64,000 bases of DNA from Dietzia cinnamea NBRC 102147 (lineage in GTDB: Bacteria > Actinomycetota > Actinomycetes > Mycobacteriales > Mycobacteriaceae): positions 1 through 64,000 of the forward strand of contig NZ_BCSW01000017.1 of the NCBI RefSeq assembly GCF_001571065.1, in the 5' to 3' direction. Each line of letters starts with the position of its first letter. Position 1 is the first letter of the stretch. A model generated the notes under the pieces. The model saw only the letters and a program-made list of their open reading frames with translations, made no database searches and was not told the DNA's origin. This document shows, piece after piece, positions 29,409-39,963 of the stretch. The translations under genes and the position numbers were made by a program.

Positions 29409-31538
29409 TCAGTCGATGCCGGCCTCTCGCATCCCCTTGAGCTCTTTACGCAGCTCGGCGATCTCGTCGCGGAGCCGGCCCGCCAGCTCGAACCTCAGGT
29501 CCGTGGCCGCCGACATCATCTGCTCGGTCATCTCCTCGATGAGCTTCTCGAGCTCCTTGCGTGGCCGGGCGGCGTCCCCGACCGCACGGGCGCCGAGCAA
29601 CTCCGGACGATCCGCGCCGTCGGCGGAATCACCGCGCTCCTCACCGACCCGGTCGAGAATGTCGGCGATCTTCTTGCGCAATGGCTGCGGGTCGATGCCG
29701 TGTTCGGTGTTGTAGGCGATCTGCTTCTCGCGGCGACGCTCGGTCTCCTCCATCGCGTACCGCATCGAGTCGGTGATGGTGTCGGCGTACATGTGGACCT
29801 CGCCCGAGACGTTTCGCGCGGCACGGCCGATCGTCTGGATGAGCGACGTGCTCGACCGGAGGAACCCCTCCTTGTCCGCGTCGAGGATCGCCACCAGTGA
29901 CACCTCGGGCAGGTCGAGGCCCTCGCGCAGGAGGTTGATGCCCACCAGCACGTCGTACTCGCCACGACGCAGGTCCCGCAGGAGTTCGACGCGCTGCAGT
30001 GTGTCGATCTCCGAATGCAGATACCGAACCCGCACGCCGAGTTCGAGCAGGTAGTCCGTGAGGTCCTCCGACATCTTCTTGGTCAGCGTGGTCACCAGCA
30101 CGCGCTCGTCGCGCTCGGCCCGCGCGCGGATCTCCCCGATGAGGTCGTCGATCTGTCCCTTGGTGGGCTTGACGACGATCTTCGGATCGACGAGGCCGGT
30201 CGGCCGGATCACCTGCTCGACGAACTCACCGCCCGTGCGGCCCATCTCGTAGGGGCCCGGCGTCGCGGAGAGGTACACGGTCTGCCCCACCCGGTCGGAG
30301 AACTCCTCCCACGTCAGCGGCCGGTTGTCGAGAGCGGACGGCAGGCGGAAGCCGAAGTCGACGAGGTTGCGCTTCCGGGAGGCGTCGCCCTCGTACATCG
30401 CGCCGATCTGCGGCACGGTCACGTGCGACTCGTCGATGACCGTGAGGAAGTCCTCGGGGAAGTAGTCGATGAGGGTCGCCGGTGCACTGCCCGCGGGCCG
30501 GCCGTCGATGTGACGGGAGTAGTTCTCGATGCCCGAGCAGAAGCCCACCTGCTGCATCATCTCGATGTCGTAGGACGTCCGCATGCGCAGGCGCTGTGCC
30601 TCGAGCAGCTTTCCCTGGTTCTCCAGCTCGGCGAGCCGGACCTCCAGCTCCTCCTCGATCGACGCGATCGCCTTGGCCATCCGCTCCGGCCCCGCGACGT
30701 AGTGGGTGGCGGGGAAGATGCGGACCTCGTCCACTCGGCGGACCACGTCGCCGGTCAGCGGATGGATGTAGTACAGAGCGTCCACCTCGTCACCGAAGAA
30801 CTCGATGCGGACCGCGAGCTCCTCGTACGTGGGGATGATGTCGACCGTGTCGCCCTTGGCCCGGAACGTTCCGCGGGTCATCGACACGTCGTTGCGCTCG
30901 TACTGGACGTCCACCAGCAGGCGGAGCAGCTGGTCCCGGTCGACCTCCTGCCCGACCGCCAGGGACACGGACCGGTCGAGGTACGACTGGGGGGTGCCGA
31001 GGCCGTAGATGCACGAGACGGAACTGACCACCACCACGTCCCGCCTCGACAGCAGCGAGGACGTCGCGGAGTGGCGCAGCCGTTCGACGTCGTCGTTGAT
31101 CGACGAGTCCTTCTCGATGAAGGTGTCCGTCTGCGCGATGTACGCCTCCGGTTGGTAGTAGTCGTAGTACGACACGAAGTACTCGACCGCGTTGTTGGGC
31201 AGCATCTCGCGCAGCTCGTTCGCCAGCTGCGCCGCGAGCGTCTTGTTGGGCGCCATCACCAGCGTGGGACGCTGCACCTTCTCGATGAGCCACGCCGTGG
31301 TCGCGGACTTGCCGGTGCCGGTCGCGCCGAGCAGCACGACGTCGCGCTCCCCCCGGGCGAGCCGTTCGCTCAGTTCGGCGATCGCCGTCGGCTGGTCGCC
31401 CGACGGCGTGAATTCGCTGACCACCTCGAAGCGGTTGGTGCTGCGTTCGACGTCGCCGATCGGGCGGAATTCCGAGTACGAGAGGACGGTCGGGTCGGCG
31501 GGGATCCCGTCGTCGGGGATCTCGGTCGCGAATGCCAT
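29409..31538 (-). CDS. uvrB: Excinuclease ABC subunit B
   Basis: Helicase-like damage-verification subunit of nucleotide excision repair; works with the UvrA encoded nearby. The 709-residue protein has Walker A GATGTGKS at 71-78, the beta-hairpin region [11 protein letters not shown], the motif VIDESHVT, and a C-terminal UVR domain (about 665-700) that contacts UvrC. The ATG at 31538 gives the expected length, and a -10-like TACGCT ends six bases before it, so transcription may be leaderless. No LexA-type box was seen. Confidence 0.97.
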   Translation of the reverse strand: MAFATEIPDDGIPADPTVLSYSEFRPIGDVERSTNRFEVVSEFTPSGDQPTAIAELSERLARGERDVVLLGATGTGKSATTAWLIEKVQRPTLVMAPNKTLAAQLANELREMLPNNAVEYFVSYYDYYQPEAYIAQTDTFIEKDSSINDDVERLRHSATSSLLSRRDVVVVSSVSCIYGLGTPQSYLDRSVSLAVGQEVDRDQLLRLLVDVQYERNDVSMTRGTFRAKGDTVDIIPTYEELAVRIEFFGDEVDALYYIHPLTGDVVRRVDEVRIFPATHYVAGPERMAKAIASIEEELEVRLAELENQGKLLEAQRLRMRTSYDIEMMQQVGFCSGIENYSRHIDGRPAGSAPATLIDYFPEDFLTVIDESHVTVPQIGAMYEGDASRKRNLVDFGFRLPSALDNRPLTWEEFSDRVGQTVYLSATPGPYEMGRTGGEFVEQVIRPTGLVDPKIVVKPTKGQIDDLIGEIRARAERDERVLVTTLTKKMSEDLTDYLLELGVRVRYLHSEIDTLQRVELLRDLRRGEYDVLVGINLLREGLDLPEVSLVAILDADKEGFLRSSTSLIQTIGRAARNVSGEVHMYADTITDSMRYAMEETERRREKQIAYNTEHGIDPQPLRKKIADILDRVGEERGDSADGADRPELLGARAVGDAARPRKELEKLIEEMTEQMMSAATDLRFELAGRLRDEIAELRKELKGMREAGID

Positions 31539-31662
31539 GCCACCAGCGTACGAGCACTCGCCCACCCCCGCCCACCGGCAATCTCCTGACCGATGTCTCA
31601 GGCGGCCACTACCGTATTCTTGACTCTTCCTCACCCTCTCGTCGTGTCGTCTGGAGAACACC

Positions 31663-31866
31663 GTGGCCTTGAGCCCCCCTCGTCGTCGTATCGCCCACAA
31701 CGTCTTCCTCATGCGGACGGACCTGTCCGACATCCCGACGCGGACGGTCCCCAACCCGAACGCCCGGATGCGCACGGCCGACGACAGCTGGACCCGCAAC
31801 ACCCCGGACCCCGCCGAGACCGGTGAAACCGTCCTCGTCGAGCGCCGCGAGATCCCGGGGGTCTGA
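31663..31866 (+). CDS. Small 67-residue protein coupled to the DUF4185 gene
   Basis: GTG at 31663 follows a GGAGA ribosome binding site, and the stop lies one base before the GTG of the DUF4185 gene, so the two should be translated together. The product is basic, Pro/Arg-rich and lacks a membrane segment or signal peptide ([20 protein letters not shown] at the start). I do not recognise a family. It could be a real small protein or a translated leader that couples ribosomes into the next gene. Confidence 0.55.
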   Translation: MALSPPRRRIAHNVFLMRTDLSDIPTRTVPNPNARMRTADDSWTRNTPDPAETGETVLVERREIPGV

Positions 31867-31867
31867 C

Positions 31868-33430
31868 GTGACCAGCACGCTCCCCCGCCTCGCGGGGGCG
31901 ATCACCGCCGTGTCCGTCACGCTCGCCGCCGCGGTCACCGCCGTCGGCACCGTCGGCGTCGGGACCGCCTCCGCGGGCCCGTGCAGCGAGATGTTCGGCA
32001 ACTTCGGGTCGTTGCTCGAACACCGCACCGGCGCCGGCATGGCCACCGGGTCCCTCGGCTCGCTCGGGTCGTCCGGCGACTCCGGATCCCTCGGCTCCAC
32101 CTCGCGCGCGCTCGGCTCGGCCGACCGTTCCGGGTCGCTCGTCCGTGAACTGGAAACCGGCTCGCTCGGCAACGGACTGTCGGGCTCCCTCGATTCGATG
32201 GTCGGCTCGGTCTACGGGATGCCGCCGTGGATCACAGGCGACGAGGGCACCGTACCCGTCCTACGCGGCCCCACCCGGTTCGAGCAGCTCGTCACCGGGC
32301 CCACCAGCCCCTCCGAGTCCGTCAGTCGCTTCGGCGTGGGCGGCACCGACCTCGGCATCATGTGGGACAACGGCGACCCCGACGATCCCGAAGTGCTCAT
32401 GGCCTTCGGCGACACCATGGGTGACTGCACCGTGCCCGGGACGCAGTGGCGCTCCAACGTCCTGTTCCGCTCCGCGGACACCGACCTCACCGACGGGATC
32501 ACCATCGACTCCGCCGCCATGGGTACCGACGGACTCGCCAAGTCCATCGTCCCGCGCTCGGGGTTGCCCGGCGAGGTGACCATCATCCCCACCGCGGGCA
32601 TCGCGGTGAACGGCGTCCAGTACCTACGGTTCATGTCGGTGGCCCACTGGGGTCAGCCGGGATCGTGGACCACCAACTACTCGGGACTGGCCTACTCCGT
32701 CGACAACGGGGAGAACTGGACCGTCGTGCCGTCTATGGCCCGGCCGATCACCGACACCGTCCCCACCGGCGCCGGATCCCCCGCCGTCGACGCCGCGTGG
32801 CGGGGCGCGCAGATGAGCTCGTTCCTGCGAACCGACGACCACCTGTACGAGTACCTCACCCCGTCCGGCCGTCAGGGCGGTGCGATCGTCTCCCGGGTCC
32901 CCCTCGCCGGGTCCCCGACCGCCGACGACCTCGACGCACCCGGCGGTCCGCCGGCCGTCGGCGTCCTCGACCCCCGCGCGTACGAGTACTGGGACGGCAC
33001 GGGGTGGGTCTCCGACATCCGCGCCGCCCGACGCGTGCTGCCCGCCCCGGCCAGCGAGATCTCCACGATGTGGAACGAGCATCTCGGCAAGTACACGGCG
33101 ATGTACTCCCAGGGCTTCGACTCGGTGGTCCTGCGCACCGCGGACCGCCCCGAGGGGCCGTGGAGCGCCCCGACCACGCTGGTGGACTACTCCATGCTCC
33201 CCGGCGTGTACGGGGCGTTCATGCACCCCTGGGCGCAGGGCGAGGACCTGTACTACCTCGTCACCACCTGGAACGCGTACAACGTCTTCCTCGTACGCAC
33301 CCGGTTACCGGAGGTGTTCCCGGACCGCTCCCGCTCAGCGCGCGGCGTGGCCCCCGGGCCGCTGGAGACCGAAGTCGTCCGCCGCGTGCCGGTCTCCGAG
33401 CTCGTGGACGGGATCGTCCCCGGCGAATGA
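31868..33430 (+). CDS. Secreted DUF4185 protein, probable endo-D-arabinofuranase (GH183-like)
   Basis: A 520-residue protein. A signal peptide ends near ASAG (about residue 36). A Gly/Ser/Leu linker (about 45-110, with repeats such as GSLGSLGSS) follows, then a DUF4185 beta-propeller-like domain (about 135-495). Its conserved segments include [53 protein letters not shown] and [13 protein letters not shown]4185 members have been reported to cleave D-arabinan of the mycobacterial cell wall. A role in arabinogalactan remodelling is therefore likely but inferred. The GTG at 31868 gives the best signal peptide. Confidence 0.8.
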   Translation: MTSTLPRLAGAITAVSVTLAAAVTAVGTVGVGTASAGPCSEMFGNFGSLLEHRTGAGMATGSLGSLGSSGDSGSLGSTSRALGSADRSGSLVRELETGSLGNGLSGSLDSMVGSVYGMPPWITGDEGTVPVLRGPTRFEQLVTGPTSPSESVSRFGVGGTDLGIMWDNGDPDDPEVLMAFGDTMGDCTVPGTQWRSNVLFRSADTDLTDGITIDSAAMGTDGLAKSIVPRSGLPGEVTIIPTAGIAVNGVQYLRFMSVAHWGQPGSWTTNYSGLAYSVDNGENWTVVPSMARPITDTVPTGAGSPAVDAAWRGAQMSSFLRTDDHLYEYLTPSGRQGGAIVSRVPLAGSPTADDLDAPGGPPAVGVLDPRAYEYWDGTGWVSDIRAARRVLPAPASEISTMWNEHLGKYTAMYSQGFDSVVLRTADRPEGPWSAPTTLVDYSMLPGVYGAFMHPWAQGEDLYYLVTTWNAYNVFLVRTRLPEVFPDRSRSARGVAPGPLETEVVRRVPVSELVDGIVPGE

Positions 33431-33444
33431 CCTCTCCGCCTCGC

Positions 33445-33483
33445 GGCCTCGCGCCGGCGGCCTAGCGACCGCGGCGCGAGGCC
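33445..33483. terminator. Bidirectional terminator between DUF4185 gene and coaE
   Basis: A perfect 12-bp stem (33445-33456 with 33472-33483) with a 15-base loop spans the gap between the two convergent genes; one arm lies inside the last codons of coaE. Confidence 0.65.
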
Positions 33484-34550
33484 TCGCACAACGTGCGCTC
33501 GAAGCGACGCGTCTCCTCACGGTTCGCCCGGCGCAGGATCTCGGAATACTCGGCGCGGGCACCGGGATCGGCACCGATCACTTCTGCCATCAACAGCGCG
33601 AACTCGTGCTCAGGGTCGTCCTCGGCGACCACGGACACCTCCAGTGGGCGCGCGGGGTCGCACCAGTGCAACAACGGCCGCTCGCTGGAACGGTCGCGGA
33701 CGTAACCCGCGCCGGTGAGCTTGGCGAGCGCGGACTCGACCGCCGGCGCATCGCGCACCGTGACCTGCAGATCGATGACATCCGGCGCGTCGAGTCCGTC
33801 GACCGCCGTCGGCCCGACGTGGTCGATGCGCGTAGCGAGCTCGCCCACCACGTGGCGGAGCCGCGCGCACGCCCGCTCGGCCTCGCCGGCCCACTCGGGA
33901 CGGAACGGGACGACGGTACGGTCCCCGACGACCGGCGTGCCGGTCCGTAGATTGTGCTCGAACGGGCTGAGCCTGAGCTCGATGAGGGCGTTGGTCAGAT
34001 CGATGGTGGTCTGCCGGTCGCCGGAGTTGTCGATCAGCACGTCGGCCACGGCCCGCCTGGCCTCGTCGGTCGCCTGCCTGGCCATCCGGGCTCGGGCGTC
34101 CTCCTCCGGCATCCCGCGCTGCTCCACGAGCCGCCGGAGCCGGATCTCGGCCGGGGTGTCGACCACGATCACGAGGTGGTATCCGGGGGCCATCCCGCCC
34201 TCGACGAGCAGCGGCATGTCGTGCACCACGATCGCGTCCGCGGGGGCCGAGTTGTAGAGCTCGGCGGTCCGCTCCGCGATGAGCGGGTGAGTGATGGCGT
34301 TAAGGGCGGCCGTGCGCTCGTCGTCGACGAACGCCTTGGCGGCGAGGGCGGCGCGGTCGAGCGCACCGTCGGGTCCGAGGATGTCCTCGCCGAACTCGGC
34401 GACGAGCATCGCCAGACCGGGACTGCCGGGTTCGACGACCTCTCGCGCGATGCGGTCGGCGTCCACGACCACCGCTCCCGCGTCCGCGAGTACCGCCGTC
34501 ACCGTTGACTTGCCGGCGCCGATCCCACCGGTCAGACCCACCATCAGCAT
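33462..34550 (-). CDS. coaE: Dephospho-CoA kinase fused to a UPF0157 (GrpB-like) domain
   Basis: Last step of coenzyme A synthesis: phosphorylates dephospho-CoA. The N-terminal kinase (about 1-195) has the P-loop [12 protein letters not shown] and [13 protein letters not shown]. The C-terminal domain (about 205-355, [19 protein letters not shown], then [10 protein letters not shown]) is UPF0157/GrpB, a nucleotidyltransferase-like fold. The same fusion exists in mycobacterial CoaE. A TAGACT -10 box ends seven bases before the ATG at 34550, which suggests a leaderless mRNA separate from rpsA. A second ATG at 34544 is possible. Confidence 0.95.
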   Translation of the reverse strand: MLMVGLTGGIGAGKSTVTAVLADAGAVVVDADRIAREVVEPGSPGLAMLVAEFGEDILGPDGALDRAALAAKAFVDDERTAALNAITHPLIAERTAELYNSAPADAIVVHDMPLLVEGGMAPGYHLVIVVDTPAEIRLRRLVEQRGMPEEDARARMARQATDEARRAVADVLIDNSGDRQTTIDLTNALIELRLSPFEHNLRTGTPVVGDRTVVPFRPEWAGEAERACARLRHVVGELATRIDHVGPTAVDGLDAPDVIDLQVTVRDAPAVESALAKLTGAGYVRDRSSERPLLHWCDPARPLEVSVVAEDDPEHEFALLMAEVIGADPGARAEYSEILRRANREETRRFERTLCEASRRGR

Positions 34551-34648
34551 GGTCTGGAGTCTAGGTGACCGTCCGGCCACCCGCCCGAGCGGGCGGCTCC
34601 GGGCGGGCGACTCCGGGGTGCGCGGCTCCGGGCGCGCGAAATAGACCG

Positions 34649-34693
34649 CGGCCCCGGAGGGTACCCACCGTGGTGGGCGACCCTCCGGGGCCG
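34649..34693 (-). terminator. Terminator of rpsA
   Basis: A perfect 14-bp outer stem (34649-34662 with 34680-34693) encloses a 6-bp inner hairpin (34664-34669 with 34672-34677). On the minus strand it is followed by TCTATTTC, a fair T-tract. It lies 45 bases after the rpsA stop and is the best intrinsic terminator in the window. Confidence 0.85.
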
Positions 34694-34738
34694 TGGCCGA
34701 TGCTCTCGGGCGCCCGGGGCGCCGTCAGGCTGCGACGA

Positions 34739-36211
34739 TCACTCTCCGCCGGCGAGCTTGGCACGCAGGGCGGCCAGCTGCTCGTCCGAGGCCAGCGAAC
34801 CGCCGGTGGTCTCGGAGGTGCCGGCGTCGGCAGCCGGACGCGAGGACGGGGCGGACTCCGACGAGTAGTTGGTCGGCGCGGCCTCGGCGGCCTCCGCAGC
34901 GGCGACGCGGCCCTTCTCGATCTGGGCCGTGTGCATCTTGTGGCGACGCTCGGCCTCCGCGTAGCGGTTCTCCCACTCCTCGCGCTGCTTCTCGAAGCCC
35001 TCGAGCCACTCGTTGGTCTCGGGATCGAAGCCCTCGGGGAAGATGTAGTTGCCGGCCTCGTCGTAGCTGTCGGCCATGCCGTACTTCGACGGGTCGAACT
35101 CCTCCGTGTAGTCCTCGTCGGCCTGCTTGAGCGACAGGGAGATACGACGACGGTCGAGGTCGATGTCGATGACCTTGACCATGGCGTCGTCGCCCACGGA
35201 GACGACCTGGTCGGGGACCTCGACGTGGCGCTCGGCCAGCTCGGAGATGTGGACCAGGCCCTCGATGCCCTCCTCGACGCGCACGAACGCACCGAACGGG
35301 ACGAGCTTGGTGACCTTGCCCGGGACGATCTGGCCGATCGCGTGGGTCCGGGCGAAGTGTCGCCACGGATCCTCCTGGGTGGCCTTCAGCGACAGGGAGA
35401 CGCGCTCGCGGTCCAGGTCGACGTCGAGCACCTCGACGGTGACCTCCTGGCCCACCTCGACGACCTCGGACGGGTGATCGATGTGCTTCCAGGACAGCTC
35501 GGAGACGTGGACCAGACCGTCGACGCCGCCGAGGTCGACGAACGCACCGAAGTTGACGATCGAGGACACGACGCCCTTGCGGACCTGGCCCTTCTGCAGC
35601 TGGTGCAGGAACTCGGAGCGCACGGCCGACTGGGTCTGCTCCAGCCACGCACGACGCGAGAGCACGACGTTGTTGCGGTTCTTGTCCAGCTCGATGATCT
35701 TGGCCTCGAGCTCCTGGCCGACGTAGGGCAGGAGGTCGCGGACGCGGCGCATCTCCACCAGCGAGGCGGGGAGGAAGCCACGGAGGCCGATGTCGAGGAT
35801 CAGGCCGCCCTTGACGACCTCGATGACGGTGCCCTTGACGGCCTCGTCCTTCTCCTTGAGCTCCTCGATGGTGCCCCAGGCGCGCTCGTACTGGGCGCGC
35901 TTCTTGGACAGGATCAGACGGCCGTCCTTGTCCTCCTTGGTCAGGACCAGAGCCTCGACCTCGTCGCCCACCTCGACGACCTCACCGGGGTCGACATCGT
36001 GCTTGATCGAGAGTTCGCGCGAGGGGATGACGCCCTCGGTCTTGTAGCCGATGTCGAGCAGGACCTCGTCGCGATCGACCTTGACGATCGTGCCCTCGAC
36101 GATGTCACCATCGTTGAAGTACTTGATCGTGGCGTCGATGGCGGCGAGGAAGTCCTCAGCGGAGCCGATGTCGTTGACGGCTACCTGCGGGGACGTGGTG
36201 TTGGTGGTCAT
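34739..36211 (-). CDS. rpsA: Ribosomal protein S1
   Basis: mRNA-binding protein of the 30S subunit. The 490-residue protein has four S1 domains (about 37-105, 122-190, 208-278 and 293-365), shown by repeats such as GTIVKVDRDEVLLDIGYKTEG and GAFVDLGGVDGLVHVSELSW. An acidic/Ala-rich tail (about 400-490) follows, as in other actinobacteria. In Mycobacterium tuberculosis the tail of this protein has been discussed in relation to pyrazinamide. The ATG at 36211 gives the family start. Confidence 0.97.
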   Translation of the reverse strand: MTTNTTSPQVAVNDIGSAEDFLAAIDATIKYFNDGDIVEGTIVKVDRDEVLLDIGYKTEGVIPSRELSIKHDVDPGEVVEVGDEVEALVLTKEDKDGRLILSKKRAQYERAWGTIEELKEKDEAVKGTVIEVVKGGLILDIGLRGFLPASLVEMRRVRDLLPYVGQELEAKIIELDKNRNNVVLSRRAWLEQTQSAVRSEFLHQLQKGQVRKGVVSSIVNFGAFVDLGGVDGLVHVSELSWKHIDHPSEVVEVGQEVTVEVLDVDLDRERVSLSLKATQEDPWRHFARTHAIGQIVPGKVTKLVPFGAFVRVEEGIEGLVHISELAERHVEVPDQVVSVGDDAMVKVIDIDLDRRRISLSLKQADEDYTEEFDPSKYGMADSYDEAGNYIFPEGFDPETNEWLEGFEKQREEWENRYAEAERRHKMHTAQIEKGRVAAAEAAEAAPTNYSSESAPSSRPAADAGTSETTGGSLASDEQLAALRAKLAGGE

Positions 36212-36303
36212 AGGGTGGGGTGCTCCGAGGTGGATAGGAATCGTAGGTGGACGGACTGAACGCGAACGCGTACGCACGCGACCGTCAACTGTACGCTTCT
36301 GCC

Positions 36304-37110
36304 GTGACGTCTACAAACCCGCCCGGACATGGAGAGTCGGTCCGAGCCTCCCGCTCGTGGTGGGACTCGGAGGCCTCCGACTACCACGAGGAACACGGCG
36401 TCTTCCTCGGCGCCCACTCCCCCGACGGCGAGTTCATCTGGTGCCCCGAGGGCCTGCACGAGGGCGACTGGCATCTGCTCGGCGCCGTGGCGGGTCGCGA
36501 CGTGCTGGAGATCGGGTGCGGTTCCGCGCCGTGCGCGCGGTGGATCGCCGGGCAGGGCGCACGCGCCGTGGCCGTGGACCTGTCGGCGGGCATGCTCCGG
36601 GTGGGCGCGGAGGCGGCGAGCCGCTCGTCCGGACCGGCGGCGTCCGTGCCGCTGATCCAGGCCGACGCCCGGCGACTCCCGTTCGCCGACGCGAGTTTCG
36701 ACGTGGCGTTCTCGGCGTTCGGCGCGATCCCCTTCGTGGCGGACTCGGCGGGCGTGATGGCGGAGGCGGCGCGGGTGTTGCGCCCGGGCGGCCGGTTCGT
36801 GTTCTCGGTCAACCACCCGATGCGGTGGATCTTCCGGGATGACCCGGGTCCCGGCGGTCTGCAGGCCGTGTTCCCGTACTTCGACCGATCGCCGTACACC
36901 GAGTACGACGACGACGGCGAGCTGTCCTATGTCGAACACCACAGGACGGTGGGTGACCGGATCCGCGAACTGGTCGCCGCCGGGTTCGTGGTTCAGGACC
37001 TCATCGAGCCGGAGTGGCCGGAGTGGCTCGACCGGGAATGGGGGCAGTGGAGCCCCCTGCGGGGCGGGATCTTCCCCGGCACCGCGATCTTCGTGGCCTC
37101 CCTGCCGTGA
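36304..37110 (+). CDS. Class I SAM-dependent methyltransferase
   Basis: A 268-residue methyltransferase with the SAM motif LEIGCGSAPCARWIAGQGA, an acidic residue after beta-2 (VAVDLSAGML), and the later motifs DARRLPFADASFDVAFSAFG and RVLRPGGRFVFSVNHP. The substrate is unknown. The GTG at 36304 was chosen because a -10-like TACGCT ends six bases before it (leaderless pattern) and family similarity begins soon after. A GTG at 36247 would add 19 residues. It is divergent from rpsA, as in relatives. Confidence 0.88.
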   Translation: MTSTNPPGHGESVRASRSWWDSEASDYHEEHGVFLGAHSPDGEFIWCPEGLHEGDWHLLGAVAGRDVLEIGCGSAPCARWIAGQGARAVAVDLSAGMLRVGAEAASRSSGPAASVPLIQADARRLPFADASFDVAFSAFGAIPFVADSAGVMAEAARVLRPGGRFVFSVNHPMRWIFRDDPGPGGLQAVFPYFDRSPYTEYDDDGELSYVEHHRTVGDRIRELVAAGFVVQDLIEPEWPEWLDREWGQWSPLRGGIFPGTAIFVASLP

Positions 37111-37114
37111 CACC

Positions 37115-37141
37115 CGCCGGCCGGGGTCATCCCGGCCGGCG
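37115..37141. terminator. Bidirectional terminator between methyltransferase and ABC ATPase genes
   Basis: A perfect 11-bp GC stem (37115-37125 with 37131-37141) with a GTCAT loop lies between two convergent genes, four bases past the methyltransferase stop. Confidence 0.7.
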
Positions 37142-37155
37142 CTCGGCGCGTGCGC

Positions 37156-37917
37156 TCAGAGGATCTTCGACAGGAAGTCCTTGGTGCGCTGGTGAGTCGG
37201 CCTGGCGAGCACGTCGGCGGGCTTGCCGGCTTCCACGACGACGCCGTTGTCCATGAACGCCACGGTGTCGGCGACCTCGCGCGCGAAACCCATCTCGTGG
37301 GTCACCACGACCATGGTCATCCCCGCATCGGCGAGCTCCCGCATCACGCCGAGCACCTCACCCACGAGTTCCGGGTCGAGCGCCGAGGTGGGCTCGTCGA
37401 AGAGCATGAGCTTGGGGTCCATCGCGAGCGCACGGGCGATCGCGACGCGCTGCTGCTGCCCACCGGACAGCTGCGCCGGGTAGGCGTCGGCCTTGGCGCC
37501 GAGTCCGACCATGTCGAGCAGTTCGCGGGCACGCTCGGTGGCCTCCGCCCGCGACTGCCCCTTCACCAGCATCGGTGCCTCGATGACGTTCTCCAGCGCG
37601 GTGCGGTGCAGGAACAGGTTGAAGTGCTGGAAGACCATCCCGATGTCGCGGCGCTGGCGGGCCGCCTCCGCGGGCGAGATCTCGTAGAGCTTGTCGCCCT
37701 TCTCGCGGTAGCCCACCAGGTCGCCGTCCACGTAGAGCCGACCGGCGTCGACCTTCTCGAGGTGGTTGATGCAGCGCAGAAAGGTGGACTTCCCCGAACC
37801 GGAGGGTCCCACCAGGCAGAGCACCTCACCCGCGGCCACCTCCAGGGAGATCCCCTTGAGCACCTTCAGGGAACCGAAGTTCTTGACCACCTGGTCGGCC
37901 TTGACCATCGGCGTCAT
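37156..37917 (-). CDS. Polar amino-acid ABC transporter ATPase
   Basis: A 253-residue ATPase of the GlnQ/HisP type that powers uptake of polar amino acids. It has Walker [10 protein letters not shown] near 37-45, signature [15 protein letters not shown], and Walker [14 protein letters not shown]. Its start overlaps the permease stop (ATGA), giving the order binding protein-permease-ATPase in one operon. Glutamine, glutamate or another amino acid could be the substrate; sequence does not decide. Confidence 0.94.
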   Translation of the reverse strand: MTPMVKADQVVKNFGSLKVLKGISLEVAAGEVLCLVGPSGSGKSTFLRCINHLEKVDAGRLYVDGDLVGYREKGDKLYEISPAEAARQRRDIGMVFQHFNLFLHRTALENVIEAPMLVKGQSRAEATERARELLDMVGLGAKADAYPAQLSGGQQQRVAIARALAMDPKLMLFDEPTSALDPELVGEVLGVMRELADAGMTMVVVTHEMGFAREVADTVAFMDNGVVVEAGKPADVLARPTHQRTKDFLSKIL

Positions 37918-38897
37918 CGCCTACCTCCGGACGGGTCGGCGGCCTCGGCCGCGGCGAGGGAGGACGGCGTGAGACCGTCCGCGTCGGCGAGCGCGCGCAA
38001 TTGCTTGCCGGTGAGCTGGCGGGTCGCCCCGCGCGAGAACCTCTTCTCGAGGAAATGCTGCCCCACCATGAGAACGCTGGTGATGACGAGGTACCACGTG
38101 GCCGCGACCAGGAGGAGCGGGATCGGCTGGAAGTTGACGCCCGAGATGTCGCGCGCCTGACCGTACAACTCCCCGGAGAACGGGATCGCCACGACGAGCG
38201 AGGTGGTCTTGAGCATCGAGATGAACTCGTTGCCCGTCGGCGGGATGATCACGCGCATCGCCTGCGGCAGGATCGTGCGCCGCATGGTCTGCCCCCACGT
38301 CATGCCGAGGGCGGTGGACGCCTCCGCCTGACCTTCCGGCACCGACGAGATGCCGGCCCGCACGATCTCGGCCATGTAGGCGGCCTCGTTCATCGCCAGG
38401 CCCACCACGGCCAACCAGAAGGCCGAGTAGAGCACCATGGTGTCGTCGAACCGGATGAAGTCGATGTCGGTGAAGGGGATGCCGAACTGCACCTGTCGGT
38501 AGATGGTGAAGATCAGACCCCAGAACAGCAGCTGGACGTAGACAGGGGTTCCGCGGAAGATCCACAGGTAGACCCACGCCACGGCCTTGAGCACCGGGTT
38601 GGCGCTCATCCTCATGACCGAGAGGATGACGCCGAGAACCACGGCCAGGGTCATCGACAGCACGGTCAGCGCGATGGTGTAGAACACGGCCATCCCGAAC
38701 CTGGTGTCGAACAGGTAGCGGGCGTACGTGTCCCAGCCGTAGGCCGGGTTGGTCGCCGCGCCCCAGACGAACAGGAAGACCAGGACGAGGACGATCGTCG
38801 CCGACACCCAGCGCCACGGGTGCCGTAGCGGTACGGCCTTGATGGGTTCCGGGGCCTCCGCCGCGGGGGCCCCGGCCCCCCTCTCCGCGGTGCTCAC
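37914..38897 (-). CDS. Polar amino-acid ABC transporter permease
   Basis: A 327-residue inner-membrane protein with about six helices. The first is at 30-48, and the conserved permease core runs from about 72 to 290 with the EAA loop [23 protein letters not shown] that docks the ATPase. [10 protein letters not shown] is typical of the HisM/GlnP family. A single permease implies a homodimeric channel. The GTG at 38897 follows the binding-protein stop by 11 bases. An Ala/Pro-rich N-terminal tail is cytoplasmic. Confidence 0.93.
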   Translation of the reverse strand: MSTAERGAGAPAAEAPEPIKAVPLRHPWRWVSATIVLVLVFLFVWGAATNPAYGWDTYARYLFDTRFGMAVFYTIALTVLSMTLAVVLGVILSVMRMSANPVLKAVAWVYLWIFRGTPVYVQLLFWGLIFTIYRQVQFGIPFTDIDFIRFDDTMVLYSAFWLAVVGLAMNEAAYMAEIVRAGISSVPEGQAEASTALGMTWGQTMRRTILPQAMRVIIPPTGNEFISMLKTTSLVVAIPFSGELYGQARDISGVNFQPIPLLLVAATWYLVITSVLMVGQHFLEKRFSRGATRQLTGKQLRALADADGLTPSSLAAAEAADPSGGRR

Positions 38898-38908
38898 CTG
38901 ACGATCCC

Positions 38909-39811
38909 TCAGCCCTTCCGGATCTCGGCGTCGTCGATCATCCCGTCCTCGACGCCCCAGTTCTGGGCGATCTTCTCGAAGTCGCCGGTCTCGATCAGCT
39001 TGTCGGCGGCGGCCTCGAGGGCCGCGGTCAGCTCGGAGCCCTTGCGCACCGGCCATCCGTAGGGCGCCGCGTCGAAGACGTCGCCGGCGAGCTGCATCTT
39101 GCCCTCGGATTGCTTGACCGCGTACGCGGTGATCGGCGAATCGGCGGACATCGCGTCCACCTTGCCCAGCGCGACGGCCGTGGAGGCCTCGTCCTGCGAA
39201 TCGAACTGGACCTTCTCGATCGCGGGCTTGCCGGCGTCGGTGCAGGCCTTGCTGCGGGCGGGCACGTCCTCCTGGTCGGAGACGGTGGTCTGCTGGACGG
39301 CCACGCTCAGACCGCAGGCGTCATCGGGGTCAACGTCGTTGCCGGCGGCCGACGCCCATTGGATCCCGGCCTCGAAGTAGGTCACGAAGTCGACGGTCTT
39401 GAGGCGCTCGTCGTTGACGGTGAAGGAGGAGGCGCCCATGTCCATGGTGCCGCCCTCGATGGCCGGGATGATCCGGTCGAAGTCCGACTCGCGGAATTCG
39501 GCGCGGAGTCCCATGAGCTGGGCGATTGCGGTCATGACGTCGATGTCGAAGCCGACGATCTCGCCGTTCTCGTCCTTGAACTCGTTGGGGGCGTACGGCG
39601 GGTTGGTGCCGATCACTATGACGCCCTTGTCGCGGATCTCGGCGGGCACGAGCGCGGCGATCGCCTCGTCGGCCTCCAGCGACACCTCCTCGCGGGGCTC
39701 CCCGGAATCCTGCGGGCCCTCGGTGTTGGTGGTGCAGCCGGTCAGGGCGAGGGCTGCGGTGGCGGTCATGGCCAGGGCGGCACGCAGGCCGCGCCGTGAG
39801 GTGAGGGTCAT
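38909..39811 (-). CDS. Amino-acid ABC transporter substrate-binding lipoprotein
   Basis: A 300-residue extracytoplasmic receptor (SBP family 3). The signal peptide ends in the lipobox LTGC with Cys26. The family signature GFDIDVMTAIAQLMGL and the ESDFDRIIPAIEGGTMDM segment are clear. It captures the substrate for the permease and ATPase encoded next. A promoter with TTGAGC and TAGGTT lies at 39853-39880. Confidence 0.93.
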   Translation of the reverse strand: MTLTSRRGLRAALAMTATAALALTGCTTNTEGPQDSGEPREEVSLEADEAIAALVPAEIRDKGVIVIGTNPPYAPNEFKDENGEIVGFDIDVMTAIAQLMGLRAEFRESDFDRIIPAIEGGTMDMGASSFTVNDERLKTVDFVTYFEAGIQWASAAGNDVDPDDACGLSVAVQQTTVSDQEDVPARSKACTDAGKPAIEKVQFDSQDEASTAVALGKVDAMSADSPITAYAVKQSEGKMQLAGDVFDAAPYGWPVRKGSELTAALEAAADKLIETGDFEKIAQNWGVEDGMIDDAEIRKG

Positions 39812-39852
39812 GTGGGTGCCCTTTCAGGCGTCGGGAAGCCGAATCTGCAATG

Positions 39853-39880
39853 AACCTAGGGCATACGGGGACCGGCTCAA
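39853..39880 (-). promoter_or_regulatory. Promoter of the amino-acid ABC operon
   Basis: On the minus strand TTGAGC (39880-39875) and TAGGTT (39858-39853) are separated by 16 bases. Transcription would start about 35-40 bases before the binding-protein ATG, leaving a leader with the AAAGGG ribosome binding site. Confidence 0.6.
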
Positions 39881-39963
39881 AACCAATCGACCTGTTTCGG
39901 GCCCAGTGATCTCCGTCGCGTAGTGGCTCCGTCGCGCCGGTGGCCCCACCCTCCCTGGACCTG

